64,000 nucleotides of DNA from Methylophaga sp. (GTDB lineage Bacteria; Pseudomonadota; Gammaproteobacteria; Nitrosococcales; Methylophagaceae), in assembly GCA_020831825.1 (NCBI GenBank), contig JAFIFW010000012.1, forward strand, positions 434,001 to 498,000. Reading direction: 5' to 3'. The notes under the pieces were generated by a model that was not told the origin of the DNA, did not search any database, and saw nothing but the letters and a program-made list of their open reading frames with translations. Position numbers and translations under genes: made by a program. Shown here piece by piece: positions 28,107 to 34,970 of the stretch (within the stretch, counting starts at the first letter, position 1; every line of letters begins with the position of its first letter).

Positions 28107-28311
28107 TGCATTCCTCGGACTTGGCTTTTACCTCTGAAAAATCACCACAGAGACACTGAGAACATAGAGAAAATTGTTGTACGAGTTTTAAAAGAACGAA
28201 TTGACTGCTCCGTATATGGCTTGTCATTCCAACATTACATCCTTGTGTTTTCTACTGCTGCCACTTCCTTTACGCCACCCACACCCTCTCATGCCCCATC
28301 CTGCTCACTCT

Positions 28312-28394
28312 CGTCATTCCCGCACCACAGCCGTCACTCTCGCTCCCACACCCGTCATTCCCGCTCCCACACCCGTCATTCCCGCTCCTACACC
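28312..28394 (+). repeat. Tandem array of 20-21 bp half-palindrome units
   Basis: Four units start at 28312, 28332, 28353 and 28374, each CGTCATTCCCGC plus CTCCCACACC-like filler, with small changes. The following fifth start at 28395 opens a full palindromic element. Each unit equals the left end of that element. Confidence 0.85.
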
Positions 28395-28472
28395 CGTCAT
28401 TCCCGCGCATGCGGGAATCTGAAGGCCGTGCTGAGATCCCGGACAAACGCTGCACGTTTTCCGGGATGACGG
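28394..28472 (+). repeat. 79-bp palindromic MITE-like element
   Basis: Starts CCGTCATTCCCGCGCATGCG with GGGAATCT after it, ends TTTTCCGGGATGACGG, so the ends are inverted copies. The middle has CGGACAAACGCTG. A related 81-bp copy is at 29309-29389. No coding capacity. Confidence 0.8.
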
Positions 28473-28596
28473 AGCGGAGTTATCTAGTACTTTTCTCGCC
28501 TCATTCGGCTCCCATCGTCATCCCTGCCTTGCCAATTGCCATTACCCGCCCCACTCACCATCTCTGCCTTCCCAGCTGTCATTCCCGCCCCCACAG

Positions 28597-28683
28597 CCGT
28601 CATTCCCGCGCAGGCGGGAATCTGAATTCCGAAAGAAAATCACGGCAGTTCCCGGAAAAATATTACACGTTCCAAAGATGACA
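28597..28683 (+). repeat. Diverged palindromic element with one preceding half-unit
   Basis: CCGTCATTCCCGCGCAGGCG plus GGAATCT begins an element whose right end is decayed (AAAGATGACAG). A half-unit TGTCATTCCCGCCCCCACAG lies just upstream at 28577-28596. Confidence 0.7.
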
Positions 28684-28772
28684 GCCTCCGGCCCCTCTGA
28701 CACACCATCCTCAGTAAACCCCACCGCTTGCTAGCCTCACCGAATCTTTCTCAAGAATTCTAAACATTGAAC

Positions 28773-28802
28773 TTGACACCACTGCGGTCAAAAGGGTTTA
28801 AT
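28773..28802 (+). promoter_or_regulatory. Promoter of tRNA-Phe
   Basis: TTGACA at 28773-28778 and TTTAAT at 28797-28802 with an 18-bp spacer, followed by a GC-rich discriminator (ACCGCGC) typical of stringently controlled stable-RNA promoters, 12 bp before the tRNA. Confidence 0.75.
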
Positions 28803-28814
28803 ACCGCGCTTGTT

Positions 28815-28890
28815 GGCTCGATAGCTCAGTTGGTAGAGCAAGGGATTGAAAATCCCTGTGTCCCTGGTTCGATTCCAGGTCGAGCCACCA
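28815..28890 (+). tRNA. tRNA-Phe (GAA)
   Basis: A 76-base tRNA with encoded CCA. The acceptor arms are GGCTCGA and TCGAGCC, the D loop AGCTCAGTTGGTAGAGC, the anticodon arm AGGGA-TTGAAAA-TCCCT with anticodon GAA at 28848-28850, and the T arm CCTGGTTCGATTCCAGG. All stems pair fully. It is flanked by a stable-RNA promoter and an intrinsic terminator, so it is a single-gene transcription unit. Confidence 0.98.
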
Positions 28891-28896
28891 TCGAAC

Positions 28897-28926
28897 AAAA
28901 AAACCCGCTTTTGCAGCGGGTTTTTT
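28897..28926 (+). terminator. Intrinsic terminator of tRNA-Phe
   Basis: AAAACCCGCT pairs with AGCGGGTTTT around TTTGC and continues into a T run. Confidence 0.92.
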
Positions 28927-29177
28927 CGTTTCTAAGCCAGGAAATGTATCTTGAATGCCTAATTGCTTGAACGAACTGCGATTGTTGTTATTATGAATTA
29001 GGGGTGACTGTTGCAAGAGATGTCCGCGTCGTTTTTCCACGGAAGGTGAATCACAGCGAACATAGCAGCAGGCGGGGTCAAGGATGACTCGACCGTAAAG
29101 CGAAAGGATTCCAGCGCCCCCACCCCGCCTTGCCAACAATCCGCAGATTATTAGTCGGCGCTTGCATCAGCTGAATG

Positions 29178-29216
29178 AATTAACCACAGAGACACAGAGA
29201 TCACAGAGTTTTAAAA
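29178..29216 (+). repeat. ACAGAG-type dispersed repeat
   Basis: AATTAACCACAGAGACACAG followed by AGATCACAGAGTTTTAAAA. It is nearly the exact reverse complement of 18373-18409. Confidence 0.85.
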
Positions 29217-29239
29217 GTGCTTCAGCGAGCCAAGATAAT

Positions 29240-29308
29240 TGTCATTCCCGCACCCAAATTTCCGTCATTCCCGCGCCCAAATTTCCGTCATTCCCGCACC
29301 CAAATATC
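29240..29308 (+). repeat. Second tandem half-palindrome array, 23-24 bp units
   Basis: GTCATTCCCGC recurs with unit starts near 29240, 29263 and 29286, with filler ACCCAAATTTC, then opens a full element at 29309. The filler differs from the first array, so the iteration arose separately. Confidence 0.85.
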
Positions 29309-29389
29309 CCGTCATTCCCGCGCATGCGGGAATCTATTCCGGCTGCGCAAAAATTCCGGACAAACGCTGGGCGTTTTCCGGAATGACGG
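29309..29389 (+). repeat. 81-bp palindromic MITE-like element
   Basis: Starts CCGTCATTCCCGCGCATGCG, ends TTTTCCGGAATGACGG, and shares CCGGACAAACGCTG with the element at 28394-28472. Confidence 0.8.
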
Positions 29390-29481
29390 GCTGGTGTCAT
29401 AAGTGCTGTCGAGATGCCTCCACAGAGGTTGGCGCTAAGCACTAGCAAAGCCCAACATCTCAACATCATGTCGCCACTCTC

Positions 29482-29553
29482 ACCCGTCATTGCGAGCCTG
29501 CCATAGCAGGCGTGGCAATCCATGTATCCTTTAACGACAAACACAGTCGAAGC
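29482..29553 (-). repeat. 72-bp dispersed repeat, copy 2
   Basis: Reverse-oriented copy of 18099-18170, from ACCCGTCATTGCGAG to CACAGTCGAAGC, containing CTGCCATAGCAGGC. Confidence 0.9.
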
Positions 29554-29778
29554 ATCAAACAGAAAAGTCTTAATCCACCACCATTCAGCCTGGAGTGCAT
29601 CAACGGCTGTTGTAAAAAACATACACTTTTGTGATTTTTTCCACACACTATGAATTTTTTGTTGTAAAAGTGTTGCAAACCTACTCCAGATGTGGAAAAT
29701 ACATCATCAACCGAGAGGTAATCCGGTTACGAGAGAAACTTAAAGTAATCTGTTAACAACATTAGAAGGTGAACAGAC

Positions 29779-30957
29779 ATGGCAACATTAAAGAAATCAG
29801 CCCTGGCCACTCTGGTCGGTGCAGCGGCAATGGCTGCTGCTGGCGCTGCTAACGCGACAATTGTCGTTGGTGGCGAAAACGGTTACACATTCAGCGTTGA
29901 TGGTAACATCAACCAATTCTACGTCCACACCAATGGCCGTAGAGGTGAAGGTAACACTTCACGCGTTCGCAACGGTCTTCTGCCAACATTCCTGGGCTTC
30001 AACGTACAAGCTCCTGAAATGAACGGTTTGACTGTAGGTGCTCGCATTTCTATCTCTCCTTCAACAAACGGCGGTAGCTACTTCGGTGGTGCAGGCACAA
30101 ACGCTATGGAACAACGTGAAGCGTTTGCTACTGTTGATGGTGACTTCGGTCAAATCCTGATGGGTAAAGCGCTGGGTCTGTACGGCTCACACAACATCCT
30201 GCTGGATCAAACTCTGTACGGTGTTGGTGCTACTCCAGGTGCTAACGGCGACCTCGAAACTACTCTGGGTCGTATCGGTTACGGTTATGACTACGCTTAC
30301 TGGCGTTCACAAATCCGTTACACCACGCCTAACATGAATGGTTTCCAAGCTGCGTTTGCAGTTATGGATGCGCCTTCAAGCCTGGCGACTGTTAACGACG
30401 GTGACCTGCGCACTAACCAACCACGTTTTGAAGCTGACCTGAGCTACGCAACTGCGTTTGACGGCGGTACTTTCAAAGGCTGGTTGTCAGGTGTTTCACA
30501 AAAAGTTAAAGCTGACAACACAACTATCGGCTCTAGCAGTGTTCGTAGCCAAGGTTACACCATCGGTGCCAACGTCAACGTATCTGGCTTTGACTTTGTA
30601 GCTGCATACTACCGCAACAAAGGTCTGGGTACACTAGGTCTGTACGGTGACTCACTGGATGCTGAAAACAGCCGCCGTAAAGGCCGCGGTTACTACGTCC
30701 AAGCAGGTTACACATTTGCTGGCACTACCAAAGCATCTTACTCTTACGGTGAATCAAAACTGGACAGAACTAGCCTGGACAGAGCTAACAGTGTAGATTT
30801 CCGTGAAAAAGGTCGTATGCATACATTCGGCATTTACCACGACGTAACTGCTAACCTGAAACTGGTTGCTGAATACTCACGCATGGAAGACAAGTACCAC
30901 GTTGCTTCTTCTGAAAAACGTGATGTATTTGCTATCGGTGGCTTCGTAAGCTGGTAA
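29779..30957 (+). CDS. Major outer membrane porin (Gram-negative general porin)
   Basis: A 392-residue protein with a signal peptide ending at about AANA (residue 26) and a 16-strand porin pattern of alternating residues: GYTFSVDGNINQFYV, FGQILMGKALGLYG, FQAAFAVMDA, and a last strand ending in an aromatic residue (RDVFAIGGFVSW), the outer membrane targeting signal. Codon choice is narrower than in the neighbours (for example almost always GGT, CGT, GAA), as expected for an abundant protein. It has its own terminator and probably its own promoter. Substrate selectivity cannot be read. Confidence 0.92.
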   Translation: MATLKKSALATLVGAAAMAAAGAANATIVVGGENGYTFSVDGNINQFYVHTNGRRGEGNTSRVRNGLLPTFLGFNVQAPEMNGLTVGARISISPSTNGGSYFGGAGTNAMEQREAFATVDGDFGQILMGKALGLYGSHNILLDQTLYGVGATPGANGDLETTLGRIGYGYDYAYWRSQIRYTTPNMNGFQAAFAVMDAPSSLATVNDGDLRTNQPRFEADLSYATAFDGGTFKGWLSGVSQKVKADNTTIGSSSVRSQGYTIGANVNVSGFDFVAAYYRNKGLGTLGLYGDSLDAENSRRKGRGYYVQAGYTFAGTTKASYSYGESKLDRTSLDRANSVDFREKGRMHTFGIYHDVTANLKLVAEYSRMEDKYHVASSEKRDVFAIGGFVSW

Positions 30958-30999
30958 GCAATACGTTTCAAATCATCTGATTTGAATCTAGCTTGATTA

Positions 31000-31033
31000 A
31001 AAAGCCTCAACCTTCGGGTTGGGGCTTTTTTTT
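31000..31033 (+). terminator. Intrinsic terminator of the porin gene
   Basis: AAAGCCTCAACC, a TTCG tetraloop, and GGTTGGGGCTTT with one G-U pair, followed by more than five T. Confidence 0.93.
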
Positions 31034-31121
31034 GTTTTTTGATAGCAGAATTCTTCGGTATCACTTTGATGGGCGGATGAGCTGCCCGCCTTTTCGCAAC
31101 AGCTCAGCCTGGACCTACTGC

Positions 31122-31217
31122 TGTCATGCCGACCTTGTGGAGGCATCTCGAAATCACCTTCAGGTTCTCTCAACTTTTCCGTTCGTTTGAGATGCCTCGG
31201 CTTCGCTCGGCATGACA
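31122..31217 (+). repeat. 96-bp palindromic repeat, copy 1
   Basis: Ends TGTCATGCCGA and TCGGCATGACA are inverted copies; nested arms GGAGGCATCTC and GAGATGCCTC can extend the hairpin. This copy is the most diverged of the three. Confidence 0.88.
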
Positions 31218-31274
31218 CAAAGGTGCGAATGATGTGCAGCGTTTGTTCAGCATCTGCCGCATCGGTCTTTTCAC

Positions 31275-31370
31275 TGTCATGCCGACTTTTATGGAGGCAT
31301 CTCTAAATCACCTTCAAGTTCTCCCAACTTCACGCTCGTTTGAGATGCCTCGGCTTCGCTCGGCATGACA
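31275..31370 (+). repeat. 96-bp palindromic repeat, copy 2
   Basis: Same ends as copy 1 and, like copy 3, followed by GAAAGGTGGGGATG. Differs from copy 3 at one position by eye. Confidence 0.9.
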
Positions 31371-31431
31371 GAAAGGTGGGGATGTCCTGCAGCCTTTGTC
31401 CGGAATCTACCGTATCGTTCTTGCTGAATTC

Positions 31432-31458
31432 AGATTCCCGCCGACGCGGGAATGACGG
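31432..31458 (-). repeat. Short palindrome of the CGTCATTCCCGC family
   Basis: AGATTCCCGCCGACGCGGGA followed by ATGACGG is the reverse complement of the left end of the elements at 28394 and 29309. Confidence 0.75.
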
Positions 31459-31523
31459 TTTGGATCGAGTGGAGTGTAAGATTTAGTTGCTGAGCTCCGT
31501 CTTAGCTGACCGCAACGAAAAAC

Positions 31524-31619
31524 TGTCATGCCGACTTTTATGGAGGCATCTCTAAATCACCTTCAAGTTCTCCCAACTTCACGTTCGTTTGAGATGCCTC
31601 GGCTTCGCTCGGCATGACA
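31524..31619 (+). repeat. 96-bp palindromic repeat, copy 3
   Basis: Nearly identical to copy 2 (one change, CACGTTCG for CACGCTCG), including the flanking GAAAGGTGGGGATG. Confidence 0.9.
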
Positions 31620-31771
31620 GAAAGGTGGGGATGAAGGCCATACCAGCAATTCATTGCTGCTGGTTAGAGCTTTTTGCGAGATATTTTCTCCGCTTGCTTA
31701 TTTGTTTGTGATCCCGGCATTTTGCTAAAGTATCGGCCAGATGATTCCACCGTTTACCTATAGAGGCTTCC

Positions 31772-32449
31772 ATGTCAAAACAGGCAATTCCCTTAAGCCA
31801 GCTCATTAAGGATGTGCATCAATGCATCAATGCTCACGCGGAAGAGGTTGCGAAGCTGGATGCAGCGATTGGCGATGGCGATCATCTGAATAACCTGCAA
31901 CGAGGACTGGCGACGCTGGAAAAAATGTCTGCTGAGCTTGATCAAATGCCACTAACTGAGGCATTCAGCAAGATAGGTATGAGCCTGATGTCCACAATGG
32001 GCGGTGCTTCTGGTTCCTTGTTTGGCAGTATGTTTATCACGATGGGCAAAACAGCCAAAGATCAACCACTGACACTACGTGGTTTGAGCGAAGTGTTTAC
32101 GGCAGGGGTCGAATCTATCAAAGCAAGAGGTAAGGCCGATATTGGTGAGAAAACCATGCTGGACACGCTGATCCCAGCCAGCCAATCGCTACAGCAGGAT
32201 GCAGCCAATGGCGTGGCACTGGAAATCAGCCTGACTCACATGCAACAGGCTGCGATCACCGGAATGCAATCCACCAAAGATATGCTGGCGACCAAAGGCC
32301 GAGCGTCTTTTCTGGGTGAGCGCGCCAGAGGCCATATTGATGCCGGTGCCCGAACCAGTCAGTTGATGTTGTGTGCGATCGCTGATGCGGTGATTGAATA
32401 CGATAATTCCATGATAATTAACCACAGAGGCACAGAGGACACAGAGTGA
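31772..32449 (+). CDS. dhaL: Dihydroxyacetone kinase subunit DhaL
   Basis: A 225-residue ADP/ATP-binding subunit of dihydroxyacetone kinase. The Mg-nucleotide site DAAIGDGDHLNNLQRG has the conserved DGDH; TMGGASGSLFGSMF and DIGEKTMLDTLIPA are also typical. With DhaK it phosphorylates dihydroxyacetone; in PTS-type systems ADP on DhaL is rephosphorylated by DhaM, which is not in the window. The last residues (IINHRGTEDTE) are encoded by an ACAGAG repeat and are unlike DhaL, so the native end has been replaced or extended by the repeat. dhaK lies about 0.5 kb away on the opposite strand. Confidence 0.93.
   Translation: MSKQAIPLSQLIKDVHQCINAHAEEVAKLDAAIGDGDHLNNLQRGLATLEKMSAELDQMPLTEAFSKIGMSLMSTMGGASGSLFGSMFITMGKTAKDQPLTLRGLSEVFTAGVESIKARGKADIGEKTMLDTLIPASQSLQQDAANGVALEISLTHMQQAAITGMQSTKDMLATKGRASFLGERARGHIDAGARTSQLMLCAIADAVIEYDNSMIINHRGTEDTE
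32416..32447 (+). repeat. Left 32-bp inverted repeat of the GxxExxY cassette
   Basis: AATTAACCACAGAGGCACAG followed by AGGACACAGAGT. Its reverse complement recurs at 32900-32931 with one mismatch. It forms the last codons of dhaL. Confidence 0.93.
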
Positions 32450-32499
32450 TATTTGTGGTTTAGTGGCTCTAAAGCTTTAACGTCTCAGGGAGGAGGCTC

Positions 32500-32871
32500 A
32501 TGAGTAATGAATTAACCCGTGCAATAATTGGCGCAGCAATTGAAGTGCACCGTCATATTGGCCCGGGTCTTTTGGAAGCGATTTATGAAGAATGCCTGGT
32601 GAGTGAATTGCAGCAAAAGGGTCTAAAACTATCCAATCAACATTCCCTGCCGCTAACTTACAAAGGTAAACAACTTAACTCACTGTATCGGCTTGATTTG
32701 TTGGTGGAGGGTCAAGTAATCGTAGAGTTAAAATCTGTCGATCACCTTTCCGGGCTTCACAAAGCTCAACTCCTAACGTATCTGAAACTAGCCAAGCTCA
32801 GATATGGCTTATTACTCAACTTTAATGTGCCGGTGATGCGGCAAGGCGTTGTTAGAATGTTAAACGACTAA
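32500..32871 (+). CDS. GxxExxY family protein (PDDEXK-like fold)
   Basis: A 123-residue protein of the GxxExxY family: HIGPGLLEAIYEECLVSEL gives the name motif, followed by YRLDLLVEGQVIVELKSVD, which supplies the D and ExK of a PD-(D/E)xK nuclease-like core, and HKAQLLTYLKLAK. Members are common, often solitary, in environmental bacteria; biological role unknown. It sits between two near-identical 32-bp inverted repeats, itself between convergent dhaL and dhaK ends, which suggests it arrived as a cassette. A GGGAGGAGG ribosome site precedes the ATG. Confidence 0.9.
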   Translation: MSNELTRAIIGAAIEVHRHIGPGLLEAIYEECLVSELQQKGLKLSNQHSLPLTYKGKQLNSLYRLDLLVEGQVIVELKSVDHLSGLHKAQLLTYLKLAKLRYGLLLNFNVPVMRQGVVRMLND

Positions 32872-32899
32872 ACAACTGCCGGGGCATCTTTTTTTTAAA

Positions 32900-32931
32900 A
32901 CTCTGTGCCCTCTGTGCCTCTGTGGTTAATT
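32900..32931 (-). repeat. Right 32-bp inverted repeat of the GxxExxY cassette
   Basis: Read on the minus strand: AATTAACCACAGAGGCACAG then AGGGCACAGAGT, matching 32416-32447 at 31 of 32 positions. It ends four bases before the dhaK stop codon. Confidence 0.93.
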
Positions 32932-32935
32932 GCAG

Positions 32936-33922
32936 TTAATAGCCCCAGCGTAAAGCAGCGGTATGCACAGGCGCATCCCAAAGCTTAATCATTTCGTCAT
33001 CCAGCAATGTCAGTGTAATGGAGCAGCCAGCCATATCGAGTGAGGTAGTGAAATTGCCCACCAGTGACCGCTCAATAACCACGCCTTTTTCCTGCCAGTA
33101 TTGCGCGGCCAGGTCAAAGACCAGATACAGCTCCATCAGTGGCGTGGCGCCAAAACCATTTACGTGTAACAGGACTTTTTGACCTGACTTGGGGTTTAAC
33201 TCCGCATCAATATGGCTGGCCAGTTTTTCAACGATTTCAGAGGCACTGACCAGATCCATGGGTTCTCTACCGCGTTCACCATGAATACCAACGCCCATTT
33301 CAATTTCATTGTGAGAAATATCAAAGGTTGGTTTGCCGATTGCCGGCACAGTACAGCTACTCAAGGCAACCCCCATCGAAGCTGTTGATTGTGCAACACG
33401 TTCACCCAGTTGCTTACAGGCTTGAAGATCTGCGCCCGCCTCCGCTGCAGCTCCGACGATTTTCTCGACAACCAGCGTGCCCGCGACGCCTCGACGGCCG
33501 GTGCTATGGTCGGCAGGTAATGAGACATCATCGGCTACCAGTATGGTCTCGGTGGGAATGTCGAGCATTTCTGCGGCAATCTCGAAGTTCATCACATCAC
33601 CGGCGTAATTTTTGACGATGAACAATATGCCTTGGCCTGCGTCCACGGCTTGAGCTGCCGCCAGCATTTGATCCGGGCCGGGTGAGGTAAAGATCTGTCC
33701 GGGACAGGCAGCATCGAGCATGCCCATGCCAACAAGCCCGGTATGGAGAGGTTCATGGCCGGAACCGCCCCCGGAGATTAATTTGACCTTGGCTTTGCTG
33801 CTATCGGCTCTGGTGACAAAATTGGGCTGATGATTCAGTCGAACAATATCGCGATGAGCTGTGGCAAAACCATTGAGGCTCTCTTCAAGCAAACTCTCAA
33901 CACTATTAATCATTTTTTTCAT
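32936..33922 (-). CDS. dhaK: Dihydroxyacetone kinase subunit DhaK
   Basis: A 328-residue substrate-binding subunit that holds dihydroxyacetone covalently on a histidine, here in GVGIHGERGREP. Other marks: LISGGGSGHEPLHTGLVG, TSPGPDQMLAAAQAV, FIVKNYAGDVMNF and GRRGVAGTLVVEKI. The ATG at 33922 is preferred over one at 33955 because a GGAGAAG ribosome site lies 8-9 bases before it and it starts with MKKMINSVESLL as in the family. It follows the HAD phosphatase gene by 19 bp on the same strand, so the two form an operon; dhaL is convergent, not in the same unit. Confidence 0.93.
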   Translation of the reverse strand: MKKMINSVESLLEESLNGFATAHRDIVRLNHQPNFVTRADSSKAKVKLISGGGSGHEPLHTGLVGMGMLDAACPGQIFTSPGPDQMLAAAQAVDAGQGILFIVKNYAGDVMNFEIAAEMLDIPTETILVADDVSLPADHSTGRRGVAGTLVVEKIVGAAAEAGADLQACKQLGERVAQSTASMGVALSSCTVPAIGKPTFDISHNEIEMGVGIHGERGREPMDLVSASEIVEKLASHIDAELNPKSGQKVLLHVNGFGATPLMELYLVFDLAAQYWQEKGVVIERSLVGNFTTSLDMAGCSITLTLLDDEMIKLWDAPVHTAALRWGY

Positions 33923-33941
33923 ATTCGTCTTCTCCACAGTG

Positions 33942-34778
33942 TCAGGCGCAGGCAAGCAGTCGGGTCGTGACTTCCCGAATATCCTGCATCACCCATGTTG
34001 GTTTGAAATCAAGTTGTTGCATATCCTGCTCAGTCGAAACACCTGACAACACCAGGATACTTCTGATCCCAGCATTTACAGCCCCAAGTATGTCTGTATC
34101 AAGACGATCGCCTATCGCAACGGTGTGCTCAGGCTGGATGTTAAGAATATCAAGCGCCTGCTGGTAAAGAATGGGTTGCGGCTTGCCTATACTGATTGGT
34201 TTGACTCCTGTCGCTGCTGTCAAAGCCGCCAGCACCCCGCCATTACCCATCACTTCTCCAAGCTCTGTGGGCAAGGTGGTATCAGAGTTGGTCGCATAAA
34301 AAGCCGCACCGGCCCTGATATTGAGTGTTGCTGTTGCAAGCTTGTCCCAGCTAAGTGTGCGATCCAGACCTGAGACCACCAGATCGGCGCCGAGATCCAT
34401 AATACCTTTATCTGGCTGATTCACATCATACAGCTCTGTCAGCGTGAATCCCTCATCGCGAAGCGGCTGTTTCAGACCTTCTTCGCCAATCACAAAAACG
34501 CGTCTTTTGTTCACGGGAATTCGCTGATTGAGATAGCGAGCAGTTGCCATACTGGAAGTCAGAATTTCGTCTGCTGCAACGGTCACTCCCATCGAGGATA
34601 GCTTGTCGACATACTGCTGCTGGGTCAGACTCGCATTGTTGGTGGCCAGAATAAACGGTAAGTCTCGCACTCGCATGGCCGTAAAGAATGCTTGTATTCC
34701 CGGCATGGGCTGATTACCGTGCCAGAGCACTCCATCCATATCTATTATGAGTCCTCTCACATCACTAAAATGAGTCAT
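33942..34778 (-). CDS. HAD-IIA family phosphatase (NagD-like)
   Basis: A 278-residue HAD hydrolase of subclass IIA. Motif I is LIIDMDGVLWHG (nucleophile DxD), motif II is FILATNNAS, the cap is IIA-type (EILTSSMATARYL), and motifs III/IV are IGKPQPILY and VAIGDRLDTDI. Such enzymes dephosphorylate small sugar phosphates, nucleotides or phosphoglycolate. Pairing with dhaK (19 bp downstream) suggests a triose or dihydroxyacetone phosphate substrate, but this is an inference. The ATG at 34778 has AGGGG about 6 bases upstream; an earlier in-frame ATG at 34823 lacks such a site. Confidence 0.85.
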   Translation of the reverse strand: MTHFSDVRGLIIDMDGVLWHGNQPMPGIQAFFTAMRVRDLPFILATNNASLTQQQYVDKLSSMGVTVAADEILTSSMATARYLNQRIPVNKRRVFVIGEEGLKQPLRDEGFTLTELYDVNQPDKGIMDLGADLVVSGLDRTLSWDKLATATLNIRAGAAFYATNSDTTLPTELGEVMGNGGVLAALTAATGVKPISIGKPQPILYQQALDILNIQPEHTVAIGDRLDTDILGAVNAGIRSILVLSGVSTEQDMQQLDFKPTWVMQDIREVTTRLLACA

Positions 34779-34880
34779 AAAGCCCCTGCTTTTCCTATCA
34801 ACATCCGGGGGCAAGAGTGTCACAGAACCTTAAAAGCTGTCCAGCCACTCCCTCTGTAGAGAGCCTTGCAGGTTCAAAAA

Positions 34881-34910
34881 TTGACACGCCTGCAAAAACT
34901 GCTTTATAGT
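34881..34910 (+). promoter_or_regulatory. Promoter of the first hexulose-6-phosphate synthase gene
   Basis: TTGACA (34881-34886), 18-bp spacer, TATAGT (34905-34910). The stretch CTGCTTTATAGTC is identical in the promoter of the second hps gene, which also has an 18-bp spacer. Confidence 0.8.
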
Positions 34911-34970
34911 CTCCGAGCGTATTTTCGACGTAAATCTAACAATTAAACCAACTTTTAGGAGCATGTCAGC

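Larger units (their letters stand above)
28107..28772. other. Repeat-rich gap before tRNA-Phe
   Basis: No gene is supported. It contains a decayed ACAGAG repeat (28141-28170), a tandem half-palindrome array (28312-28394), a full palindromic element (28394-28472), a second short array with a diverged element (about 28577-28683) and unique sequence up to the tRNA promoter. Open frames in this stretch are translations of the repeats. Confidence 0.8.
28927..29778. other. Gap between tRNA-Phe and porin
   Basis: No gene is supported. It holds a fragment of the TCTGCG repeat (29138-29156), an ACAGAG repeat (29178-29216), a half-palindrome array (29240-29308), a full palindromic element (29309-29389), the second copy of the 72-bp repeat (29482-29553), and about 200 bp of AT-rich sequence that should contain the porin promoter and leader. 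The porin ribosome site is GAAGGTGAA about 7 bases before the ATG. Confidence 0.75.
31034..31771. other. Repeat-filled gap between porin and dhaL
   Basis: No gene is supported. It holds three copies of a 96-bp palindromic repeat, one reversed short palindrome (31432-31458) and short unique stretches. The last 120 bp (about 31650-31771) should contain the dhaL promoter. Confidence 0.8.

Noticed and set aside
28312..28420. Regular 20-21 bp repeats that resemble a CRISPR array
   Set aside because: There are no unique spacers; the units are contiguous copies of one arm of a palindromic element, and no cas gene is present.
28201..28469. Open frames rich in His, Ser, Pro and Arg
   Set aside because: They are translations of the CGTCATTCCCGC tandem repeats in several frames, with no start signal.
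28798..29139. A 113-codon minus-strand ORF containing LDLESNQGHRDFQSLALPTELS
   Set aside because: It is the antisense translation of the tRNA-Phe gene and its terminator, a well-known spurious protein type.
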